Assembly: GCA_025353085.1 (NCBI GenBank)
Contig: JANXRI010000216.1
Location: forward strand, 1 to 16,109
DNA: 16,109 nt
Source: Betaproteobacteria bacterium
GTDB taxonomy: Bacteria; Pseudomonadota; Gammaproteobacteria; Burkholderiales; SG8-41
Direction: 5' to 3'
The notes under the pieces were generated by a model. The model worked only from the letters and a program-made list of their open reading frames with translations. It did not search any database and was not told the origin of the DNA. Every line of letters starts with the position of its first letter. Within the stretch, counting starts at the first letter, position 1. Shown here piece by piece: positions 1-7,444 of the stretch. Both the position numbers and the translations under genes were made by a program.

Positions 1-351
1 GTCGCACATCACCTGCAGCACCTGGCCGCCGCCGACCGCAAAACCGTTGACCGCCGCGATCACCGGTTTCTGCAGGCGATCGATGCTCTCGTAAATCTCG
101 AGGGTCGGCAGCATACCCGCGTACAGCGTGCTGTCTTCGAGGCCATCTTTGCGTCCACCAATACAGAAGAATTTGTCGCCGGCGCCGGTGATGACGAGTA
201 CGCGCGTGCGGGTTTCGCGGCGGATCTCGTTGATGCAGTCGCGAATCTCGTAGCACATCTGCGCCGTAAACATGTTGCCGTCGTCCGGCCGGTTCAGCGT
301 CAGCCAGCCAATCGGGCCCTCTTCTTTGTATAAAATTGTTTCGAATGTCAT
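1..351 (-). CDS. Crotonase-family enzyme, MenB/BadI-like (N-terminal part)
   Basis: First 117 residues of an enoyl-CoA hydratase/isomerase superfamily protein; the C-terminal half lies beyond the window's left edge. The N-terminus MTFETILYKEEGPIGWLTLNRP is a typical first strand pair. FCIGG (residues 62-66) and GFAVGGG (103-109) are the two oxyanion-hole/CoA-binding segments. After GGG comes QVLQVMCD, where classical hydratases have a catalytic Glu (GGGCELA). The GGGxVL pattern is instead that of MenB (naphthoyl-CoA synthase) and BadI (2-ketocyclohexanecarboxyl-CoA hydrolase), so ring closure, ring hydrolysis or another C-C reaction on a CoA thioester fits better than simple hydration. It is the last visible gene of the minus-strand operon, 107 bases after the Bug gene, in a gap without a clear terminator. 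The ATG lacks a strong Shine-Dalgarno sequence. The superfamily is certain; the subgroup is moderately sure because half the protein is missing. Confidence 0.88.
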   Translation of the reverse strand, partial: MTFETILYKEEGPIGWLTLNRPDDGNMFTAQMCYEIRDCINEIRRETRTRVLVITGAGDKFFCIGGRKDGLEDSTLYAGMLPTLEIYESIDRLQKPVIAAVNGFAVGGGQVLQVMCD

Positions 352-458
352 GACGGTTATCACTTTTAAAAGGGAAGGATTTGCTGGCACGCAGGGCGCG
401 GTTCGACTCGCGCGGATTGGAGAATTTTAAACCATACGCGCGCGGCTTTTCGGCTGCG

Positions 459-1454
459 CTACTGGCCGGCGGTGAGGCCAAGTGCCGCGACGATTTTTGC
501 GTATTTGTCGATTTCCTTGCGTATGTAAGCCTGAAACTGCGGCGGGCTGTTGCCGACCGGTTCGGCGCCCTCGCCTGTCAGGCGCGACTTCACTTCCGGC
601 GTGCTCAGCGCCCTGACGATTTCAGCGTTTATCTGCATGATGATCGATTGCGGCGTATTGGCCGGCGCCAGCACGCCATACCATGACGTGAGTTCGTAGC
701 CAGGCACTCCGGCTTCGGCCACCGTCGGCACGTCGGGCAATACAGCCGAGCGCGTCGAGCTGGATATGGCGAGAATCTTAAGCTTGCGCGCTTTGACGCC
801 CGGCAGCGTCGAGGGCAACGCGCCGAACATCAGCGGCACATGCCCGCCCATCACGTCGGTGATGCCCTGACCCGTGCCTTTATACGGAATGTGATTCAAC
901 TCTATTTTCGTCATCATCTCGAGCAGCGCCATTGCGAGATGCGTCGCGTTGCCGGCGCCCGATGAGGCATAACTTAATTCTTTTTTTCGCGCGCGTGCCA
1001 GCGTCACGAGCTCCTTCACCGAGTTCACGGGCAGCGCCGCATTCGCCACCAGAATAAACGGGATCAAGGTGGCGAGCGACACGGGAGCGAAATCATTGAC
1101 GGCGTCATAACCGAGTCCCTTGTACATACTCGGATTAATCGCGAGCGCGCTGGACGTCATGATGATGGTGTATCCATCGGGCGGCGCCTTGGCCGCAAGT
1201 TCCATCCCGATATTGCCGTTGGCGCCGGTTTTGTTATCGACGACGACTGACTGCCCGAACGCTTCGCCGATTTTCTGCGCCACTGCGCGCGCGACGATGT
1301 CGGTGCCCCCGGCGATAGCGAACGGCACAATCATTCGAATCGGTTTGGTTGGATAGGTTTGCGCGATTGCACTTTGCAGAACAGACAGCAATGCTGTCGC
1401 CGCTGCCATACAGGCCAGCAACAAACTACGCCCTCGAACCAGCCATCGCGGCAC
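459..1454 (-). CDS. Bug/TctC-family periplasmic carboxylate-binding receptor (copy 1)
   Basis: A 331-residue tripartite tricarboxylate transporter substrate-binding protein. Residues 1-31 are a signal peptide (RGR, hydrophobic core, AIA before QTYP). Family marks follow in order: YPTKPIRMIVPF (34-45), the ligand-loop GGTD (49-52), PDGYT (92-96), SYASSG (161-166), HIPYKG (188-193), PTVAEAG and SWYG. The family binds small carboxylates in a Venus-flytrap cleft, normally feeding TctAB. The start is GTG at 1452-1454, overlapping the TAG of the upstream dehydrogenase by one base, with GAAGG about ten bases ahead, so translation is probably coupled. The loop reads FAIAGG where most family members have FAPGG or FAAGG. 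It is very like the plus-strand Bug protein at 8512-9477 (shared GANGNIGMELAA, SSALAINPS, LATLIPFILV). The ligand is unknown. Confidence 0.95.
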   Translation of the reverse strand: MPRWLVRGRSLLLACMAAATALLSVLQSAIAQTYPTKPIRMIVPFAIAGGTDIVARAVAQKIGEAFGQSVVVDNKTGANGNIGMELAAKAPPDGYTIIMTSSALAINPSMYKGLGYDAVNDFAPVSLATLIPFILVANAALPVNSVKELVTLARARKKELSYASSGAGNATHLAMALLEMMTKIELNHIPYKGTGQGITDVMGGHVPLMFGALPSTLPGVKARKLKILAISSSTRSAVLPDVPTVAEAGVPGYELTSWYGVLAPANTPQSIIMQINAEIVRALSTPEVKSRLTGEGAEPVGNSPPQFQAYIRKEIDKYAKIVAALGLTAGQ

Positions 1455-2503
1455 TAAAGGAGACCTTCGATGTTTTCAGGGGCAGGCTGCAACTCGCCGG
1501 TGTCGATGCGTTTGACCAGCGCCGTGAGTGCTGCGTGCGTCGGCGCCGGCACGCCGACTTCCGCGCCCTTCGCTGCGACGAGCCCGTTCGTGAAATCGAT
1601 TTCCGAGCGGCGGCCGCGCGCTACATCGCGGCCAACCGACGATTGCGACGGCTCGAGCAGAGTCGCCATCCACGCTGTCAGTCCGGTCTGAACATTTCTG
1701 AGCGCTGCCGCATCACCCGTGCCGGCGCCGTACCAGTCGTCAGGCGCGATGCCGAGCACAGTGCCCAGTTCGAATCCCTGCGCACGACCGACCGCGATCG
1801 ATTCGGCCGCGAGCTTGACCCCGAGCCGGTGCGCGGTGCCGCGCTCGATGTAAACAGTGCGGTTGTCGAGGCCGGTCGCGCCGAGAATGCCGTGCGTAAT
1901 GCTGTTTGCAGTTAATTTAGTCCACCGCTCGCCCCACAGGTTGGCCGTGGGCTTCGCGGTATCGACCTGATTCAGTATTGCCGCGAGCTCAGTCACGCGT
2001 TGCGTGATGCGCCCGTGAATTTCCCCGATGCGGAACACTGTGTGATGGTCGCCGCCCGGCTGTTGATAGCGGCTGATATGACCTGGCTTAAAGCAATTGA
2101 CACTGATAGTGCTCAACGCGCAGCCGACCGTCTTGCCCCAGCCCGCAACGCTCGCGATGCGCTCCTCGTTGATGCCGTTTTGCATGGATACGAGATAACC
2201 CTGCGGCGTCAGATACTGCTTGATCATCAACGCTGCCCACTCGGTGTCGTACGACTTGGTGCAGATGATCGCGATGTCAACCGGCTTTTTGACGAAGCTC
2301 TGCACTTCATGCATGTGCATGGCTTTGACGCGGACCTTATGCTCACCCTGCGAGCCGCCGAGGTGCATTCCGTCGCGCTTGATCGCCTCGATGTGCTCGG
2401 GCCACGGATCAACCAGCGCCACGTCTTCGCCCACGCGTGCGAGGTGCGCGCCGACATAACCGCCGACTGCGCCCGATCCTATGAAAACGATGTGCTTGCC
2501 CAT
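1454..2503 (-). CDS. Ketopantoate reductase (ApbA/PanE)-family dehydrogenase (copy 1)
   Basis: A 349-residue two-domain dehydrogenase: N-terminal Rossmann fold with GSGAVG (9-14), helical C-terminal domain. Compared with E. coli PanE, the active-site residues appear intact: Asn109 in SMQNG, Lys196 in RWTKL, Ser289 and Glu301 in GRRSEID. The second strand ends in an acidic residue (ALVDPW, Asp32) where PanE has an Arg that grips NADPH phosphate, so NAD(H) is the likelier cofactor. The family reduces 2-oxo acids or oxidises 2-hydroxy acids. At 349 residues, somewhat longer than PanE (about 300), and with two close paralogues in the same operon, it is unlikely to be the pantothenate enzyme. ATG start with GGA eight bases upstream. 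It follows a Bug gene by 45 bases and overlaps the next by one base. The substrate is unknown. Confidence 0.93.
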   Translation of the reverse strand: MGKHIVFIGSGAVGGYVGAHLARVGEDVALVDPWPEHIEAIKRDGMHLGGSQGEHKVRVKAMHMHEVQSFVKKPVDIAIICTKSYDTEWAALMIKQYLTPQGYLVSMQNGINEERIASVAGWGKTVGCALSTISVNCFKPGHISRYQQPGGDHHTVFRIGEIHGRITQRVTELAAILNQVDTAKPTANLWGERWTKLTANSITHGILGATGLDNRTVYIERGTAHRLGVKLAAESIAVGRAQGFELGTVLGIAPDDWYGAGTGDAAALRNVQTGLTAWMATLLEPSQSSVGRDVARGRRSEIDFTNGLVAAKGAEVGVPAPTHAALTALVKRIDTGELQPAPENIEGLL

Positions 2504-2548
2504 GTTTTATTCCATTCGATAAAAGTTGATTATTCAGTTATGTGCGGC

Positions 2549-3517
2549 TTAATCCGCGCGTATGCCGGCAGTCTTGACGACCTTGCCCCAACGCTCGGCC
2601 TCGCTTTTAATATAAGCCGCGAATTCCGCCGGCGTGTCGCCGCCGGGCTCTGCCCCGTCGCTTGCCAGCCTGGCAATTACCTCGGGCTGGCGCAGGACCG
2701 AGGCAATCTGCGCACTCAGCTTGTCGATGATGGCCTTTGGCGTGCCGACCGGAGCGAGAAGACCATACCAGGACCGCACTTCGAAACCGGGGTAACCGCT
2801 TTCCGCGATGGTCGGCAATTCCGGCGCGACGACGGCGCGTTTCGGGCTCGTCACCGCCAACGCCCTGAGCCGGCCGGTCTTGACATGCGGCATCGACGAA
2901 GCAAGCGACAGGAGCCCCACCTGGAGCTGGCCACCAACGAGGTCGATCACCGCGGGCCCGGTGCCTTTGTACGGGATATGCAGCATGTCAATGCCGGCGA
3001 CGATTTTGAACAGCTCGCCGCCGAGATGCGCGGGGCCGCCGGTGCCCGACGAGCCGTAGTTAAGCTTTAGCGACTTTTCTTTGGCGAGCGTCACGAACTC
3101 GCGCACCGAGTTCGCGGGTAAGGAAGGATGGACCACCATCAGATGAGGCTGCGAACCGAGCCGCGTAATGGGCGCGAAATCCCGGCTCGGGTTATATGTC
3201 ACCTTGAATATGACCGGATTGACGGCGAGTATGGTGGCCGAGCCGACGAGCAGCGTGTAGCCGTCAGGATTCGCGCGCGCCACCAGCTCCGTGCCGATAT
3301 TGCCGGCGCCACCGGCGCGGTTGTCGACCACGACCGACTGCTTGATGGAATCCGCCAGGCGCTGCGCCACCAACCGCGAAACAATGTCGGTGCCGCCGCC
3401 TGGTGCGAAGGGCACGATCATTCGAATGGGGCGATCGGGATAAGTCTGCGCGTTCACGCCGGAAATTCCGGCGGGCGCGAGCAGCAGAGCCGCCGCGATC
3501 AATCCGAATTTATTCAT
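2549..3517 (-). CDS. Bug/TctC-family periplasmic carboxylate-binding receptor (copy 2)
   Basis: A 322-residue substrate-binding protein. The open frame extends further upstream, but the ATG at 3515-3517 is chosen because MNKFGLIAAALLLAPAG begins a normal signal peptide ending GVNA before QTYP (23/24). Family motifs: IRMIVPFAPGGGTDIVSR (31-48), VVDNRAGGAGNIG (63-75), NPDGYT (83-88), NYGSSGTGG (153-161), HIPYKGTGP (180-188) and RSWYGLLAP near the C-terminus. It lies eight bases after the stop of the upstream dehydrogenase. No good Shine-Dalgarno is seen, so translation is probably coupled. Together with that dehydrogenase it forms one of two [dehydrogenase - Bug] pairs in this operon. The loop FAPGGGTD is canonical, unlike copy 1. 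The ligand is not predictable; a small mono- or dicarboxylate is expected from the family. Confidence 0.95.
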   Translation of the reverse strand: MNKFGLIAAALLLAPAGISGVNAQTYPDRPIRMIVPFAPGGGTDIVSRLVAQRLADSIKQSVVVDNRAGGAGNIGTELVARANPDGYTLLVGSATILAVNPVIFKVTYNPSRDFAPITRLGSQPHLMVVHPSLPANSVREFVTLAKEKSLKLNYGSSGTGGPAHLGGELFKIVAGIDMLHIPYKGTGPAVIDLVGGQLQVGLLSLASSMPHVKTGRLRALAVTSPKRAVVAPELPTIAESGYPGFEVRSWYGLLAPVGTPKAIIDKLSAQIASVLRQPEVIARLASDGAEPGGDTPAEFAAYIKSEAERWGKVVKTAGIRAD

Positions 3518-3525
3518 GGCCGCTT

Positions 3526-4590
3526 TCACTGCTTGAGAAAAACATCGATGTTGTGCATGCCGCGCGTAAGCTCCCCGCGCTCTATGCGCTTGATCATGGC
3601 GGCGAGCGCGGCCTGCGTGGGCGCGGGACGCCCCACCTGCTCGCCCATGCGGGCGACATATCCGCACGTATAGTCGATTTCGGTGCGGCGCCCCTTGGCC
3701 AGATCGTGGCCGACCGAACCGGTGTGCGGCACCTTGGAGCGCTCCATCCATTTGAGCCAGCCTGCTTCGATTTCATTCAGCGCGGCAGTTTCGCCATCGG
3801 CGGCGGCGCTCCACAGGCTTGCCGGCATGCGCAGTATGGGCTCGAGATCGTGCCCCAGCGAATGCGCGACGTGGATGGCCTCGCCCGCGCACTTGATGGC
3901 TAGCAGCCGTGTCGGCGCGTTCTGCATCAATTGATGGTCGGTGATGCCGGCCGACCCAAGTATGCCGTGGTGCATCGAGTTGGTGACGAGCTTCGCCCAA
4001 CGTTCGCCCCACAGGTTGTTCGTCACCTTCGAGCTGTCCGCGGCGGACAGTATTTCCGCGACCGCCAGCGCGCGGGGCGTGACACGACCATGCAGCTCCC
4101 CGACGCGGAAGACCGTATAAGCCTCGCCGCCGGGCGTGCGGGCGCGCTCGATCTCGCCGGGCCCCGTGACGCTTACGCTGATCGTGCTGGCGATGCAGCC
4201 CATCGTGCGGTCCGCGCCGACGATGCCCGCGATTTCGTCCTCATTCAGGCTGTTTTGCACCGAGACGACGTAGCCGCCGGCGCGCAAGTACGGCGCGATC
4301 ATCTTGGTCATCCACGCGGTGTCGTACGACTTGGTGCACACGAACGCGATGTCGACCGGATCCTTGATGAAAGCCTGCACCTGATGCAGATGCATCGCTT
4401 CGGCGGGAATGACGATGGAGCCGAGCGGATCGGTGAGACGGATGCCGTGCGCGTTGATGTGCTCCACGTGCTCCGCCCAGGAGTCCACCAGGGCCACGCG
4501 GTAGCCAGCGCGTGCCAGGTGGCCGCCGATGTAACCGCCCACCGCGCCGGCGCCCAGCACCACTATGCGCAAAGCGTTCAGATCAGACAT
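3526..4590 (-). CDS. Ketopantoate reductase (ApbA/PanE)-family dehydrogenase (copy 2)
   Basis: 354 residues with Rossmann motif GAGAVG (13-18) and the PanE-like catalytic set: Asn113 in SVQNS, Lys200 in RWAKL, Ser292 and Glu304 in GRRTEID. Asp36 at the end of the second strand (ALVDSW) again argues for NAD(H). CTKSYDT (85-91) matches copy 1 exactly, and the conserved blocks NLWGERW and LHGRVTPRA are shared with copy 3, so the three arose by duplication. The ATG at 4588-4590 has AAGGAAG about eight bases upstream, inside the end of copy 3, which it overlaps by 13 bases. Its stop is eight bases before a Bug gene. Probable role: oxidation or reduction of a 2-hydroxy/2-oxo (or related beta-) acid intermediate made by this operon. 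The substrate is unknown. Confidence 0.93.
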   Translation of the reverse strand: MSDLNALRIVVLGAGAVGGYIGGHLARAGYRVALVDSWAEHVEHINAHGIRLTDPLGSIVIPAEAMHLHQVQAFIKDPVDIAFVCTKSYDTAWMTKMIAPYLRAGGYVVSVQNSLNEDEIAGIVGADRTMGCIASTISVSVTGPGEIERARTPGGEAYTVFRVGELHGRVTPRALAVAEILSAADSSKVTNNLWGERWAKLVTNSMHHGILGSAGITDHQLMQNAPTRLLAIKCAGEAIHVAHSLGHDLEPILRMPASLWSAAADGETAALNEIEAGWLKWMERSKVPHTGSVGHDLAKGRRTEIDYTCGYVARMGEQVGRPAPTQAALAAMIKRIERGELTRGMHNIDVFLKQ

Positions 4591-5690
4591 GCGGAATCTT
4601 CCTTTTTTTTACGGGCCGTGCCCTCTATCAGACCAAGAATGTTCGCTTTGCCCGGCGTCAATTCGCCGCGCTCGATGCGCCTGACGATAGTCGTGAGCCC
4701 CCGGTGTATAGGTGCCGCGATACCCAGTTCGTCCGCCTTGTCGGCGATCATGCCGTTGACGGCATCGATTTCGGAGCGGCGTCCCGCGAGTATGTCGCGG
4801 CCGAGCGAGCCGTGCCCCTTGCGCCCGGACTCGGTCTGGCGGGCGAGGTACTTGAACAATGCCGCCTCGACGGTCTGCACGCTGGCGGCGTCGCCCTGCG
4901 CCGCGCGCAGCCAGCAATCGAGCTCCTCGTAAACGATGGGCTCCATGTCGAACCCGTGCGCGCGCGCAACCTGCACGGACTCTGCGGCGGCGCCGATGAT
5001 CAGCCTGCGCGTCGGCGCGTCGCCGATGATTTCCTCGTTGCAAAGACCGGTAGCGCCGAGTATGCCCATCTGCATCGCGTTGGTGGCGAGCTTGGACCAG
5101 CGCTCGCCCCACAGATTGGCGGTAACCATCGAGCCGTCGACGTGCCGCAGCATCGCAGCGAGCCGTTGCGCGCGTGGCGTCACCCGGCCGTGAACCTCGC
5201 CGATACGAAAGACCGGGTGCTCGTCGCCGCCCGGCGTGCGATGCCGCGTCAGGTGGCCAGGGCCGACGGTGCTCACACCTATCGTGTTAAGTACGCAGCC
5301 TACGGTGCGGCTCCAGCCCACGACTGCCGCGATCCGGTATTCGTTGATCGAGTTCTGCATCGAGACCACGAAGCCGTCGGGCGCCAGGTAATCCCGGATT
5401 AATCGCGCGCTCCAGGCGGTGTCGAAAGACTTGGTCGCGATGATCGCGATGTCCACCGGCGTCTTCACCAGCTGCTGCACTTCTGCGAGATGGAGCGCCT
5501 TCACCGGCAGCGTGTAATCGCCCTGCGTGCCGCTGACGCGCACACCCTTGCCGCGTATCTGCTCGACGTGCTCGGGCCATGCATCGACGAACGTGATGTC
5601 GAAGTTGGCACGCGCGAGATGGGCGCCGACGTAGCCGCCGACGGCGCCGGCGCCGATGATGACCGTATGCAACTTATCGATATCCGGCAC
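4578..5690 (-). CDS. Ketopantoate reductase (ApbA/PanE)-family dehydrogenase (copy 3)
   Basis: 370 residues, the longest of the three paralogues. Rossmann GAGAVG (13-18), Asp36 ending strand two (FVDAWPEH), Asn113 in SMQNS, Lys200 in RWSKL, Ser295 and Glu307 in GRRSEID are all present, so the protein should be active. Start is GTG at 5688-5690, five bases after the stop of the PrpD-like gene; no well-spaced Shine-Dalgarno is visible, implying coupling. The end is unusual: a charged tail (TARKKKEDSACLI) beyond the normal family C-terminus, coded by an A-rich stretch that doubles as the ribosome-binding site and first codons of copy 2. It sits directly before copy 2 with no Bug gene between them, unlike the other dehydrogenases. 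Function beyond family is inferred only. Confidence 0.92.
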   Translation of the reverse strand: MPDIDKLHTVIIGAGAVGGYVGAHLARANFDITFVDAWPEHVEQIRGKGVRVSGTQGDYTLPVKALHLAEVQQLVKTPVDIAIIATKSFDTAWSARLIRDYLAPDGFVVSMQNSINEYRIAAVVGWSRTVGCVLNTIGVSTVGPGHLTRHRTPGGDEHPVFRIGEVHGRVTPRAQRLAAMLRHVDGSMVTANLWGERWSKLATNAMQMGILGATGLCNEEIIGDAPTRRLIIGAAAESVQVARAHGFDMEPIVYEELDCWLRAAQGDAASVQTVEAALFKYLARQTESGRKGHGSLGRDILAGRRSEIDAVNGMIADKADELGIAAPIHRGLTTIVRRIERGELTPGKANILGLIEGTARKKKEDSACLI

Positions 5691-5695
5691 GGGCT

Positions 5696-7081
5696 TTATC
5701 GAACCGCCTCGCGGTTGCCGCTCGACGCAGCACGCGCTATCCCGGCCAGCAGCTCGCGGATGTCCCTGACCTCATCGAGGCGCCGCATCTCGGCCAGCAA
5801 TGCCGCGCCCTGCTCCGGCGTGCCGAAGTTGCGGAACATCTGGCTGAACTTGAGATCTATCTCGGCATCGTTGAGCGTGTTCATGCTGTGGCCCTTGGGA
5901 TACAGGACCTCGGTTTTAATCTGCGCGCCGGCTTTCGTGGTGATGGTCAGACGGCACGGAGCTGCTTCGGGCGCGCGCGCCGTGCAGTCCGCGCTTTCGC
6001 GTACCGCAACTTTCTGCATCAGCTCTTTGATCCTGGCGTCACTCAGCCGGGACGGCGCAAATGAAGCGTCCGTCACCTCGCCGTAGAGCAGGGCCGAGAT
6101 GATCACGAACGGCAGGCTGTGGTCCGCAGTCTCGTGGTTGTCGGGCGACCATCGCGAGCGGTCGCTCGCCATGATCTGCACCGCCGACTTGTACGTCTCA
6201 AGTTCGATCTGCGCGATTTGCTGGTCGCCGAGTTGGGGCCGCGCGGCCAGCGCCGCCCACACCGCCGTCTGGCCGTGATAGCAGATCGGAAAGCATTTGA
6301 AATGCGTGCGCTCGATCCAGCGTTGCGTCGAGCTGCCGTCGGGCAGCGGCCATGCGAACCGCCCGATCGCATCAAACAACCCGCCCTTGCCTTCGAATAC
6401 TGCAGTGGGGCCGGTGAAACCTTCCTGCGCGAGGTACGCCGCAAACACTGCATTGCGTGATGCGTTCGCGCCGGCGCAGCCTTTCCAGTTGGACAGCTCG
6501 CCCTGCCGCGTCTGATACAGCGCCATATTCGGCGCCAGCGCCAGCGCAATGGCGTTTTCCATCTGCGCGTCGGTGAGGCCCAGCAGCTTACCCGCGCCCA
6601 GCACCGACGCGAGGATCGAATACACGGGCTGGTCCCACCCCAGGGAATTGATGTCGATTGCATCGCAGAAACTGCAGTAGACGTCGTACGCAAGGGCAAT
6701 GGCGTTGATGACAGCCGGACCATCGGCCTCCACCGTCTCGCCAACCGCCAGGATTCCCGCCATGACGTCGCTCGGATGGCCACCGCTTTTTCCGCGGTAC
6801 ATATCGCTCATGTCGGAAAACCGCAGCATCACGCCATTGGCGAAAGCCGCGGCTTCCGGCGCCGCCTGCGCAGTCGTGCCCCAGATCGTGGCGGCGGGAT
6901 TACCGGTATGCCGCAGCGCGATCCGGCGCGCAGCCTGACTGAGTGGAGCGTCGTAGGCAAGCAGCGCGCAGCCTATGGTGTCGATCACGCGCCGTTTACA
7001 GGCGAGTACCGCAGGTGGCGTGAGACGATCAGGCTCGGCGCGGCGCCAGAATTCGACGAGGGCTTGAGTGGTGGCATCCAT
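5696..7081 (-). CDS. MmgE/PrpD-family dehydratase/decarboxylase (copy 1)
   Basis: A 461-residue member of the MmgE/PrpD superfamily (2-methylcitrate dehydratase, cis-aconitate decarboxylase and relatives). The frame is open further upstream, but ATG 7079-7081 gives the usual start MDATTQALVEFW with family-normal length. Landmarks: FSDMSD (88-93), SGGHPSD (99-105), GAGKLLGLT (162-170), KCFPICYHGQ (262-271) and HETADHS (316-322). The last is the signature of true PrpD-like enzymes and is absent from the second copy at 14432. Soluble, presumably cytoplasmic. It is the first gene of the seven-gene minus-strand group, so the operon promoter should lie in 7082-7444. No strong Shine-Dalgarno precedes the ATG. 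Likely reaction is water elimination/addition or decarboxylation on a polycarboxylate; the substrate is not known. Confidence 0.92.
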   Translation of the reverse strand: MDATTQALVEFWRRAEPDRLTPPAVLACKRRVIDTIGCALLAYDAPLSQAARRIALRHTGNPAATIWGTTAQAAPEAAAFANGVMLRFSDMSDMYRGKSGGHPSDVMAGILAVGETVEADGPAVINAIALAYDVYCSFCDAIDINSLGWDQPVYSILASVLGAGKLLGLTDAQMENAIALALAPNMALYQTRQGELSNWKGCAGANASRNAVFAAYLAQEGFTGPTAVFEGKGGLFDAIGRFAWPLPDGSSTQRWIERTHFKCFPICYHGQTAVWAALAARPQLGDQQIAQIELETYKSAVQIMASDRSRWSPDNHETADHSLPFVIISALLYGEVTDASFAPSRLSDARIKELMQKVAVRESADCTARAPEAAPCRLTITTKAGAQIKTEVLYPKGHSMNTLNDAEIDLKFSQMFRNFGTPEQGAALLAEMRRLDEVRDIRELLAGIARAASSGNREAVR

Positions 7082-7444
7082 TCGGGGGTGTGCTATGAAC
7101 TGGAATTTTCTATGCGTGTCTTGGCTGCCTGCGCGGTTCCGCGATGATGAACACGCAACATGGAATCGGGCGGCATTGCCAGCTGCGCGAAGTGCTCGTC
7201 GCGCGCGGCTGCTCCTCGTGAACGGTCCGGCGAGCATGTCGCTCTTGTTCTGTATTCCATGCCGCGCATGTGCGCAAGCTCGCTGCCATTATAGGCATGT
7301 TTTCCCGCGCGAGTGCGAGGCGGGTCGATGCTCAAGCTGCGGCAATGAGTGATAATAACGCGGCGAAAATAAACCAGGCAGTCCGAGCGTCCCGTGCGGA
7401 TTCCGCGGCACGCGGCGACCTGCGGACAAACCGACGAAAAACTG
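7082..7444. promoter_or_regulatory. Divergent intergenic region
   Basis: 363 bases between the minus-strand seven-gene group and the plus-strand Bug pair; it must hold promoters for both directions. No convincing sigma-70 promoter was found. A GATAAT at 7351-7356 could be a -10 box for the plus strand but has no matching -35. A small TGCC-ATTATA-GGCA inverted repeat lies near 7288. Frames open here are short and without coding-like composition or recognisable products. The plus-strand frame does extend in phase upstream of 7445 to a GTG at 7394, so the leader could be shorter. Confidence 0.5.

Noticed and set aside
2000..3070. 356-codon plus-strand open frame
   Set aside because: Antisense to a dehydrogenase gene and a Bug gene that both show clear family motifs. 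Its translation is Arg/Ala-rich without domains.
1454..5690. Reading the three PanE-like genes as pantothenate biosynthesis (panE)
   Set aside because: There are three paralogues in a catabolic operon with Bug receptors, a likely NAD-type strand-two acid, extra length, and no panB, panC or panD nearby.
7093..7335. Small 80-codon minus-strand open frame in the divergent gap
   Set aside because: No ribosome-binding site or recognisable motif, and it overlaps the expected promoter region and the start of MmgE/PrpD copy 1.
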